Positions 55,901 through 64,000 of a stretch of 64,000 nt of DNA are shown here, piece by piece. Numbering within the stretch: the stretch's first letter is position 1; every line of letters starts with the position of its first letter. Below the pieces are notes generated by a model. It was not told the origin of the DNA. It searched no databases and saw nothing but the letters and a program-made list of their open reading frames with translations. Made by a program: the position numbers and the translations under genes. The stretch is taken from positions 36,622 through 100,621 of the forward strand of contig NMRB01002559.1 in assembly GCA_002633025.1 (NCBI GenBank), read 5' to 3'. The DNA comes from Notospermus geniculatus (lineage: Eukaryota; Nemertea; Pilidiophora; Heteronemertea; Lineidae).

Positions 55901-58900
55901 GCCTTAAGTTGTTGATCTCAATCTCACCTTCAGCATCCTGTTATCAGCCTGTCCCTCCTTCTGTCACGTTCTTCCTCTACTCACTCTACACCCTACACCA
56001 TGATGTTGTGCTTTTCAGAGCAGGCATATTTCGTTTACGGATGTACCGCATCCTGGCCTCCACTGATAAACATGTTTTTACATTTGATTATCGAGGTAAG
56101 ATATGTGATGTTGTCTGTCGTCTTTATCGGTAATTTTGGACACTTTCCCAACTTCATGTTTCATGTTTCACTTTCCTGTTACATGTATTATTCTAACACA
56201 TTTTGTCATTTGACATTCATTTTCAGGAAACAGGAAAGTGACAAGTGGAAATTGACAAGTTGATGGCAAAGGAATAATGATATTAATAACAGGTTATTTA
56301 TGCTAAAGATGAAAATACATAGTAATGATGACAAAAGTCAGTTTGAATTTCCTACAGCTTTGGGGTTAAAACAGTATCAATTTCTCAACCCTACTTCATT
56401 TATTTTGTAGAATTTGACTTGGTGATTATCTGTGGCTCTTCCATCAACCTGTCTAGTTCTACATGTTATGATCCTGTTTCTTTCACTCTAGTGTCACTGT
56501 CAGTGCTTCTTTATGTCATTTCATCACCCTCAGTCTCCTTTTCACGGGTTTCATGGAACACGGTTTCACAGGTTTCATGGAACACGGTTTCACAGGTTTC
56601 ATGGAACACGTCCACTTCTTCAAAAATGTACCGGTATTTTGAATCACTGACCTGACTACACTGAAACAGAAAGCGCACTGGCGAATAAAATTCATTCCAA
56701 AAATCTTGTTTTCTCTGAGAGAGACTAGCTCTGGCATGTGTGGTACCAAATAGGCTTGTCTATTTTTAGCAGACCCTTATATTCATTTGCTGTCTTCAGG
56801 TATTGAAACAAGGTGCGTGTTTCCAAATGAAGCCTAAAAAAGGAGACGATGGTGGCAAAGCAACCTGGTCAACACCTCACGATCAATACCCTGTCCCCAA
56901 CCTTCTCCATCTGAACTAACCTTTGTCCTGCTTTGTAATGCTTGTCTGCCAGCAGGTACAAGATGCTCTCCGTCAAGCACAATAATGATTTTCTCCATTG
57001 TATGTCGTGTGTACTTTATACAGAAAAATGTCGACATCTTTAGGTTGAATCAAAAAATAATCAGAGACATTCTATGTGCTATATTTTTGTACAGGCATCT
57101 GTAGGATCCATTGACTTTTTTAGCTCACTGGGGTGAGCTATTACGATGGTGCAGCGTCCGTCGTCGTCGTCCGTCGTTGTCCGTTAGCAGGGCACGTTTC
57201 GTAACCGCTGGAGCTATTGATCTGAAACTTGGTACATATACATGTATACCCCTAGGTCAGATGACCCACGACACCAAGTTTCGGTCCGATTCGACTCTCA
57301 GTTTGGCCACCAGGTGGCGGAAACCAAAAACACAAAAAGTGCAATAACTCCTGAACTAATGACTAGATCATCTCCAAATTTTTATCATAGGTGTAGCCAA
57401 CAAGGATACATAACATATATAACGGGTTTTGGATTTGACCTACTTTTCAAGGTCACAGAGGTCAAAGTTCGACAAAAGTGACGAACCTGCCACAGTTTGT
57501 CATTATTTCACCGAGCAACTTCATATCTTGCATAAACATGCATTGGAGGGGTACCTTAAAAAAATACCAAGTTTCGGCCCGATTGGACATCCAATATGGC
57601 CGCCAGGTAGCGTAACCTGAAAATAGGGTAAGTGCTATTACTCAGGAACGGCTTGACGCAGAGTGCTCAAATTTGATATTTACCTCCATCTAGATGACCT
57701 ATAGTATACATGCATGTCAAATTTCGGTCTGATTTGACTTCAAACATGGCCACCAGGTGGCGTAACCCAAAAATCATCAAAGTGCTGTAACTCAGGAACG
57801 CCGTAACCCAAAGCGCTCCAATGTGCTATGTGGCCCCCTGCAGATGACCTTTATGTCCATGTGAAGTTTCGGCCTGATCGGACATCCAATATGGCCACCA
57901 GGTGGCGTAACCCGAAAATCATCAAAGTGCTGTAACTCAGGAACGAGATGACCTTTATGTGCATGTAAAGTTCCAGCCCTATCGGGCATCCAATATGGCT
58001 GCCAGGTGGCATAACCCAAAAAATCATCAAAGTCTTTTCTGGGAACGACTTGACCCAGATTGCTCATAACTGATATGTACCTCCCTCTGTCATTAGACTA
58101 TTATGTCCAACCCAGTGAGCACATGGTCCATGGACCATTTCATTTATGGCCTGTAATGTGATGTTCGTGCAGTTACCATCTTGTCCAAACAAGGCTATCG
58201 ACTCCGTATGAACTCCGTCTTTAGCCTTGTCCGAATCGTGTCATCTTTTCCGTTAATGCATAAATTATTAATGAACCTAACCCCTACTTGACCCCGCCTC
58301 CGAGCCAATCAGAACTCGTGAAACAAATCACCGTTGGACACTTTCTTTGCTCTTCACGCTCGAATTTGTAACACGGATTTTGATTGGCGCGTCGATTTTC
58401 CTTCGCGCCCCGATGATTGGCTGAGGCTGTCACCACCTCAGAAACGGGAAATGTGGTGGATTCGAACCAGGCTAGATGACCGTCAGGACAGATAGACTGG
58501 TGAGAACCAGATGGCAGTTACCAAAATAACCATTTCTGAAGAAATTCCGTTCCTATACAAAAGTCTCTACAGTAATTGTATAATCTGTAGACTGTTAGTT
58601 TGTAACTTCTGTTTGTGTAGCAGTCTGTAACTATCTGCACCAAGTCTTGCACTTCTTTCTCAGGCTACTGTATCTGTGTTTTCTTCGTGTGTTTGTTCAA
58701 GTTTCTCTTTTACACTAGCACTTTGCGCACTACCTAATCTAATCATGCTAATGGGTTTTCTCCAATAGAGGCTTTGCAATGACGTCATCCTGGCGGCCAT
58801 TCTGGATGACACAGGGCACAGTGGTGTGAGCCGACCGTGACGTGACTTGTGTGAAGTGCGCCACGCCATTGTTTGACGTAAGGTCATTGGGGCATGCACG

Positions 58901-61900
58901 GCTCATTTCGCTGCGCCTCTGCAGCATGTGTCCTCCAGCATGGCGGCTTGTGAAGTCATATGCAAAGCCTCTATATTTTCTGTGTATACTTCATGTATAG
59001 AGGAAGTGCAGCGACGATTGTGACGTCACTGCCGCGACGAGATGCCGCCATGTTGGACGTCACGTCCAACGCATTCGTAGCTTCAAATGACGTCCAACAT
59101 GGCTGACGTGGGAATTATGACGTCAATGATGACGTCACGTGAAGTTCCTCTATATACATGTCCAGTGTAGATCTACAACTGTTCATTCTTAGCTGTTGTC
59201 AAATGTGCTACTTTGTAGGCTACAGTTCTGTTATTTCCTATTTTTTTTCAACACCATCCTACCTACATTTTCCCTCAATACAATCAAGCTCCTGGCCGTG
59301 TATCATTCTGTCTTTCAATAATAAAAGGCAGTTGCCACTTCTGATCAGTGGGAACAGAGTGGATTGAAGTAACAGCTGTATTGTATACTACCTAGTACAC
59401 TCTACTGCCAAGTACACTGTACTACCTAGTACACTGTAGTGCAGAGTGGAGCTGAACCTTCCACCAACAATGTTCCCACTGTTTCTTTAAAGCCGCACAG
59501 TATAGACAGATGGGTCAAAATCGGCGACCATAGTCTCGGTCACCCAGCCGCTGTTTTGAATCTGGGGATCCGTGTACATGTAGCACTAGCAGTACTGCGG
59601 AACGAAACGGCTGGCTGCGCGAGACTACATGCAGCATTGGGGATTCCCCCAACCTCGATGCAGGATAATGCTATCATATGTGGTTCTATGGTAATTATAC
59701 ATTACGCACGCCTGTAAATGAGGTTGCACTATGATTTCGGCCGAACTGGGAGTGAGTACCGGTGCATACTGTGCGGCTTTAAAAGTGGAGATACTGCTTT
59801 CTACCATTTGAGGGCAGTAATTTTTTGCATGGCCTGTAAAGGTCCATTTTTTACCGGTCCAGTGTGTTGCCTAGGGTCTCCCAATGAACCTGAACACCTT
59901 ACGCAAGGCGTAATGTCTGCAGTGCTTCAGCTTGCCATCTGCAATGCTTCAGCTTGCCATCTGCTTTCATTTTAAATCCGCTGAACCCTTGTATCTTTCA
60001 GAGCAAGGAGTTACAGAATCACGTTCTACAAAGTAGCAACTGCTCAGCAACTGCATGTCATAGCCTTTGATTATAGAGGTATGTTGTCTGCAGTATTCAC
60101 GAACCTTCTTTCCAATGTGAATGTGACAGAGGTCAAAGTTCTTAAATAATTACCGGTATAAATATTTCCCATTTTGCTTCTTTTTTTCACCTCAGAGTGT
60201 TTAACCTTGTGTGTTTGTGTGTCTAGGACTACATGTAGGTGCCCTCTGCATGTTGGCCAATTTCTGGCCTGATGTGATTTCAGATATGGCTCCCAGGTGG
60301 CCATCTTGGAATATCAGCTTGCTTGTCTGACCTCTGATATCTTCTCACACTACCGTAACTGTCATAGCACTACATGTAGCAGGCAATGCAGTAATGTTTG
60401 TTTTAGGGTCCAGAGTTCTGTTGCAACCGATGGAGGCTTCAGAGAGTATTCTTGAATGATTGAATTTTATGTGCAAGACATACCAAAAGGAGAAAATTTA
60501 CACTGGAGAAATTTGTTTGACTCCGAATAAGCTTATGTAGACCCTGGAAATTTTGCTTCACTCCTGAGCTTTGCCTTGCCTTAATATTCATGAACCTTGA
60601 TTTTTAAACGACTGAAATTCTGCCCTTGGTGTCCAGAAATGGTTTTAAGTAGTTTGTGTTTTCTTCAATTTGTTGCCAAAATCATGGGAATTGCAGCAGC
60701 CAATGCATTTTCAAATCAGTGAAATCAGTATGGTGAAGTCACATTCCGTGTTTTCTGCCACTAGCAGGACCTCTCCAAGTTGTCCACTCCTGCAAAACAG
60801 CAACATATACCGGTAGGCCCGGTTGCACCAGTCGTACTTTAAAGGTCGACTTTGTGCTCAAAGTCGTTCTCAACCTCAAACTGTAATGGCAAATCATATT
60901 ACCGGTACTTAGTTGAGGTCAACCTCAAACTTAACTTTGAGCATAGCTGGTGCAACCGGGCCATAGTGCCCTCCTGTGTCCCCTATGATGTCATGTGCTC
61001 AGCTGAAAACACACCATGCGTAATAGCTAGTGGTATAATTATGTAGGAAAAGTCTTGCTGGCCATCCTGGTATTTCCAATAGTTACTGGAAAAATAACGG
61101 AGTAAAAACTAGATTCCTCATTCGTTCTAGGTTTTGCCGATTCCCCAGGTGACCCAACTGAGGATGGGATGGTACAGGATGGTTATACCATGTTTAAGTG
61201 GATCAAGGAGAGGAGTGGGAAGTCACCAGTTTTCCTCTGGGGTCACTCTCTTGGTTCAGGGTATGTGCTGGTATATTGCTATGGATATGTGGAGCAGCAC
61301 AGCGCATAGTTGTAACGGCGTTAGACGCATGTCGGAGAGGTAGCGGGTTTGATACTTCAATAGGCCTCCACTTAGTATTTTCAATTGATCTGAAAGAATC
61401 TTGTGATCCGCTGAATGAATTGCTCTTTGAGTACCCAGAAAGCTTTCTGGAGAGTGTGGGGGGGGGGGGCCGTACGATGTGACGTGCCTTTGAGTCCTTG
61501 ACACTGTGCCACAGTACAAAATGCACTTTATGAGCGCCTCACAAAACTGCTGTCAAAAATATGAATTTTTGCTGTTATCCTGCGATACAACCAGAAATTT
61601 CATGATCATGAGAGCTGTATTTGTCAAGTGAATAAAAGGATGGAAGAAAGCTGCTTGACTTGTCAGTAGAGTAAGTCACCAAACATCCAGTCAGCCAAAC
61701 TCAGGCCTTCTCAGAAATCTAGACTTAAATTTCATATGATTTGTATTTCAGTGTCGCGACAAAACTATCCAAGCAGCTTTCGAAAGAAGGTGAGCTCTTT
61801 GTGTTGAGTAGTTGATAAGTACATGTACTTGGTGCGTGATGAAAAGTTCAAACAAGATGTGAATTTGTTACCTGTAACTAATCAAAACCTTGGCTTTATT

Positions 61901-63056
61901 TCGAAGTAGGCCTCTACTGCTAGTGATACCAACTGCGGCGATAAGAATTGGTCCTCGTCAATATTCACGAAGGATTTCTACCATGGATTTATCCTTGTTA
62001 CAGGTCTGAAACCCAATGGTCTGATTCTGGAAGCACCTATCAGTACTATCAGAGAAGCAGCATTTGGACATCCAATTGGTGTAGTAAGTTGAGTCTCTCT
62101 CGGCATGTCATTATGTTATCTTAAAGTCGTATTGAAGATTTTTGACCGAAGCCATTGGAACCGTCTATCAGTCCATTGTCATTCACAAAATCAAACCATC
62201 ATCTCTGATTACTTCCATTTTCTTTCAGCTTTGGCGCTATATGCCATTCTTCGAAGCTATATTTTTGAGAGCTCTAGATGATCAACACATATATTTCAAT
62301 AATATTGAAAAGTGAGTCAATGTTACAGTTTGCATGTAGTTCAGCCTGCCTGGCATGCTGTAATCTTTTCCCTGCTGATATGATATCAATGATAAAATAT
62401 GCTCTTATAAAGCATGTGTTCCGGTGTGCTATTTGCTGGAACTGTAATACCGTCTGTTATGGCAAATGAATACCACAACACTTTCAGAGTTCTAATGTTA
62501 GTTCGTTGACTGCCGGCTACGAGCATACTCGTAGTCACTGTGTTCTTCCCATTGCCAGCTACGAGTATACTCGTAGGCCTAAAGCATTTTCTATTAATAT
62601 TGATAAGCTTGGCAATGATGGAGAGCCTTCCAATGATCATACTGGCAGTGGGGATTGATCAGATGTATTGGAACATGCTAGAGGGCGTAAAGCTATGGCT
62701 TAGTAGTTGGCAATATGAAATAACTTGAAATAGGCTAGGTAGTCATGACAGTGGCGGATGAAATGAAATTTTAGCCATGGCAGTCAACGTGTTGAAGGGC
62801 CAACTGATTCTACAGCCCTGATACTACCTGTACTGAAAAGTCCTCCTGCCATACTTATCACTGTGTTGATGGTGAGAATCAAAATCGTACACTGTACATG
62901 TTGTATGCAAGGGGGGCAGTTGGTTGTACATGTACATGTAGTTTCAATATTGAATACCGGTACTTAATGCATTTCAGCATCGTTGATGTGTCATTCCCAA
63001 TACTGCTGATGCATGCTGAAGATGATGGAATAGTGCCGTACGAACTAGGCGTAAAG
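52837..63056 (+). CDS. ABHD12: ABHD12-like monoacylglycerol / lysophosphatidylserine lipase, 3' end outside window
   Basis: ABHD12 is a membrane alpha/beta-hydrolase that in mammals hydrolyses lysophosphatidylserine and 2-arachidonoylglycerol. Exons: 52837-52985, 53700-53839, 54176-54278, 54584-54706, then 56019-56095 or 60002-60078, 61131-61260, 61752-61789, 62004-62083, 62229-62311, 62978-63056; all in phase. With one alternative exon this gives 334 codons. Features: a basic N-terminus, one membrane segment (about residues 63-84), oxyanion motif HGNAG (166-170), DYRG, nucleophile elbow GHSLG (Ser237) and HAEDD (Asp323/324). The catalytic His exon is beyond 63056 and was not found before the window ends. 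Human numbering (Ser246, Asp333) is close. The start is the first in-frame ATG; a second ATG lies two codons later. Confidence 0.95.
53285..53690. repeat. Minisatellite, four units of about 90-100 bp, in ABHD12 intron 1
   Basis: Each unit has GGGAGAACTCGG, TTGCACGGAAACTCCCGAA, GCCAACATCGGCACCAT and CATCCATCAA. Units begin near 53300, 53405, 53495 and 53590. It ends just before exon 2. Confidence 0.85.
53700..53839 (+). CDS. ABHD12: ABHD12 exon 2, membrane segment
   Basis: It encodes SGLLPQLRKWKRTLFVVGTI and LFVLYVIVPTLLYLYPSLIK, a basic anchor followed by the single membrane helix. Acceptor CTCTTTCAG, donor GTGAGT, phase 1 out. Confidence 0.93.
54176..54278 (+). CDS. ABHD12: ABHD12 exon 3
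   Basis: It encodes LHWPIIIDFNDFAYFKLTAG and RNFRVPSQDSSLGVW. Human has VPYFIDLKKPQ...NYYLQPEEDVTIGVWH. Acceptor ATTTCAG, donor GTATGA, phase 2 out. Confidence 0.92.
54584..54706 (+). CDS. ABHD12: ABHD12 exon 4, oxyanion motif HGNAG
   Basis: It encodes HIPPKSLVPKF, YEKSLSDGYPIILYCHGNAG and TR. Human has SHPIILYLHGNAGTRG. Two bases (AG) are carried to whichever alternative exon is used. Donor GTGAGC. Confidence 0.95.
55620..55897. mobile_element. MITE with AAAGGTGCCCACAGG ends
   Basis: AAAGGTGCCCACAGGTTGAC and TGTCTTGAAGCAACTCG at the left pair with CGAGTTGCTTCAAGACA and GTCGACCTGTTGGCACCTTT at the right. It ends 121 bp before ABHD12 exon 5a. Confidence 0.8.
56019..56095 (+). CDS. ABHD12: ABHD12 alternative exon 5a
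   Basis: 77 bp encoding AGIFRLRMYRILASTDKHVF and TFDYRG, aligned without gaps to human [26 protein letters not shown]. Acceptor CTTTTCAG, donor GTAAGA; phase 2 in, 1 out. Exon 5b (60002-60078) has the same length, phases and motif, with 10 of 26 residues identical. Using both would shift the frame. Confidence 0.88.
57121..58144 (+). mobile_element. GCTCAC/(GTC)n element, copy 2
   Basis: Nearly identical along its length to 26529-27609, including ends TAGCTCACTGGGGTGAGC and CCAGTGAGCACATGGTCCATG; one internal unit is shortened. High identity points to recent activity. Confidence 0.85.
58766..58973. mobile_element. 208-bp MITE, copy 4
   Basis: TAGAGGCTTTGCAATGACGT and the right end TGCAAAGCCTCTA match the three copies at 18-19 kb. 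It stands alone here, which shows the family is dispersed. Confidence 0.85.
58996..59154. mobile_element. Foldback MITE rich in GACGTCA
   Basis: TATAGAGGAAGT at the left pairs with ACTTCCTCTATA (one gap) at the right; inner TTGGACGTCA-type arms also pair. It contains at least four TGACGTCA or GACGTC motifs. Confidence 0.65.
59491..59778. mobile_element. MITE flanked by TTAA, AGCCGCACAGTATA ends
   Basis: AGCCGCACAGTAT pairs with ATACTGTGCGGCT, with TTAA at 59487-59490 and 59779-59782. It is a second copy of the element nested at 37749-38006; both share GTCTCGGTCACCCAGCCGCT. Confidence 0.85.
60002..60078 (+). CDS. ABHD12: ABHD12 alternative exon 5b
   Basis: 77 bp encoding ARSYRITFYKVATAQQLHVI and AFDYRG, matching the same human segment as exon 5a. 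Acceptor ATCTTTCAG, donor GTATGT; phase 2 in, 1 out, identical to 5a. It forms the helix and strand between the oxyanion loop and the DYRG turn, near the active site. Confidence 0.88.
60816..60962. mobile_element. MITE with GGCCCGGTTGCACCAG ends
   Basis: GGCCCGGTTGCACCAG pairs with CTGGTGCAACCGGGCC; inner arms around GAGGTTGAC and GTCAACCTC also pair. About 147 bp, no ORF. Confidence 0.8.
61131..61260 (+). CDS. ABHD12: ABHD12 exon 6, nucleophile elbow
   Basis: It encodes GFADSPGDPTEDGMVQDGYT, MFKWIKERSGKSPVFLWGHS and LGSG. Human has GWGDSVGTPSERGM and VYIWGHSLGTG. Ser237 of GHSLG is the catalytic nucleophile. Acceptor GTTCTAG, donor GTATGT, phase 2 out. Confidence 0.96.
61752..61789 (+). CDS. 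ABHD12: ABHD12 exon 7 (38 bp)
   Basis: It encodes VATKLSKQLSKE, human VATNLVRRLCERE. Acceptor TATTTCAG, donor GTGAGC, phase 1 out. Confidence 0.9.
62004..62083 (+). CDS. ABHD12: ABHD12 exon 8
   Basis: It encodes GLKPNGLILEAPISTIREAA and FGHPIGV; human has [23 protein letters not shown]. Acceptor GTTACAG, donor GTAAGT, phase 0 out. Confidence 0.95.
62229..62311 (+). CDS. ABHD12: ABHD12 exon 9
   Basis: It encodes LWRYMPFFEAIFLRALDDQH and IYFNNIE; human has [28 protein letters not shown]. Acceptor CTTTCAG, donor GTGAGT, phase 2 out. Confidence 0.93.
62978..63056 (+). CDS. ABHD12: ABHD12 exon 10, catalytic Asp
   Basis: It encodes NIVDVSFPILLMHAEDDGIV and PYELGVK; human has [22 protein letters not shown]. 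It carries the catalytic Asp. Donor GTAGGG, phase 0. The exon with the catalytic His should follow outside the window. Confidence 0.95.
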
Positions 63057-63234
63057 GTAGGGAAATAACTGGGGGCAGTCAGCTTCGATCTTGCACGGTT
63101 GGCTCTCGTGCTGCTCAGCAATTCCAATTGCTTTAGGAAGGGCCTGGTCGATTTAGCAAAAAAAGACTCTCTGTGTCATGTTTGACTGACCAAAGCAAAA
63201 GTACTCCTTGGTCAGAATAAATCGCCAAAACAAA

Positions 63235-63432
63235 TGTGACCCGCTCTGGCAAAACCAGACGCATGTCGCTCTTACCTTGGCAGGTTGAGACCAAATGTTT
63301 GTCGGTTTCAATATTGTCTGCCTATTATGAAGTCTGGAAGAATCTATTTCTTCCATTCTCTCCAGGTGTCATCTCAGTTCGTTGAAGCTCACCTTCTGAG
63401 CGACATGCGACTTTTCGCCAGATCCGGTCACA
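63235..63432. mobile_element. Foldback element, TGTGACC...GGTCACA family, copy 3
   Basis: TGTGACCCGCTCTGGCAAAACC faces TTTTCGCCAGATCCGGTCACA. The interior matches 16196-16392 in reverse orientation (CCATTCTCTCCAGGTGTCATC). Confidence 0.7.
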
Positions 63433-63905
63433 AATGTTAGTGAATAAAAAAATAAATGATGGAATCTTTGACTTTTATTGTATACACCAGGTGTGATAAT
63501 CTGTAGGTGACCTACACATTATCGTGTTGTCTGTGGTTTTGGTTAGGGCAGCAACTGAGCCAAGTTCCATCAGTATCTCAGCTGGCCTACTAGTGAAACC
63601 GTGAGAAATGTCTGTCAGCCCCAGTGTTCACATACGTTCCTACGTCCACATTGATTACATACCCCAGGACAGTCAGCTCTGGTCTTGCATGGTTCACTGA
63701 AAGAAAAGACTGTACATATTGTATGTCACGTCGTTCACCAATTCTAATTGCTTCAAAAACGCTGACCAGAAAAGATTATGTATTCTGCAGTAGAGATTAA
63801 ATGTCTGATTCAATGACTTTAACAAAATTGAGATCTTGAGAAAAGTCACCTGTTGGCCGAATGATTATGTATTTCCAACATTTGGATACAAGTTTTAAAA
63901 TCTAA

Positions 63906-64000
63906 AATCGGCAAGGGGACCCCCTTTCTCCGTACCTTTTCATCTTGGCCTTAGAGCCACTAATAACATCCATTAAAAGAAACGACAAAATTAAGGGAAT
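63906..64000 (+). mobile_element. Non-LTR retrotransposon reverse transcriptase fragment at window edge
   Basis: The frame gives RQGDPLSPYLFILALEPLIT and SIKRNDKIKGI, the RQGDPLSPYLF block of LINE reverse transcriptases (L1/Tx1-like wording). A TAA lies in frame just before (63903-63905) where GxxQGxP-type sequence should continue, so the copy is 5'-truncated or frameshifted. It continues beyond the window. Confidence 0.78.

Larger units (their letters stand above)
54707..61130 (+). other. ABHD12 interval holding the two alternative exons and repeats
   Basis: Besides exons 5a and 5b it holds a MITE (55620-55897), a GCTCAC-family element (57121-58144), the 208-bp MITE copy 4 (58766-58973), a foldback MITE (58996-59154), a TTAA MITE (59491-59778) and a GGCCCGGTTGCACC MITE (60816-60962). 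No other gene was seen. Confidence 0.6.

Noticed and set aside
55714-56133. 139-codon ORF as an independent gene
   Set aside because: It is the read-through of MITE sequence into ABHD12 exon 5a and its donor.

Overview
The window is animal nuclear DNA: spliced genes with GT-AG introns, WD40, GINS, alpha/beta-hydrolase and rhodopsin-type GPCR proteins, tRNA-derived SINEs and many small inverted-repeat transposons. The over-represented palindromes TACCGGTA and TACATGTA and the GCTCAC/(GTC)n repeat family suggest a marine invertebrate, perhaps an echinoderm, hemichordate or cephalochordate. The species is not fixed by the sequence. One N gap (41129-41423) and single Ns near 2470, 38440 and 43967 indicate a draft assembly.

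Layout. (1) 1 to about 46.8 kb, + strand: the middle and C-terminal exons of a WDR62/MAPKBP1-type WD40 scaffold (JNK scaffold/spindle-pole family). The window opens inside the second WD40 propeller and runs through the conserved GRW, SRF and C-terminal helix blocks. Exon phases match at almost every junction. One 179-bp exon is present twice (17677-17855 and 18786-18964). (2) 232-1212, - strand: an intronless rhodopsin-family GPCR nested in an intron of that gene. (3) 47433-52578, - strand: a complete seven-exon GINS1 (PSF1) gene, 195 codons. (4) 52837-63056, + strand: ABHD12 exons from the start codon to the catalytic Asp; the exon carrying the catalytic His lies beyond the window. This gene has two 77-bp alternative versions of the exon ending in DYRG (56019-56095 and 60002-60078). 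Each fits the frame alone and both together do not, so they look like mutually exclusive exons. (5) The right edge carries a fragment of a non-LTR retrotransposon reverse transcriptase.

GINS1 and ABHD12 are head to head with 258 bp between start codons, so they probably share a bidirectional promoter; an E2F-type motif (TTTCGCGC) lies 62 bp upstream of the GINS1 ATG. The WDR62/MAPKBP1-like gene and GINS1 converge tail to tail near 46.8-47.4 kb.

Introns are dense with non-autonomous DNA transposons: families flanked by TTAA, a 392-bp element with a 9-bp target duplication, near-perfect hairpins with 6-bp duplications, nested insertions, and a 488-bp element with 36-bp terminal inverted repeats whose small ORF carries half of a THAP zinc finger.
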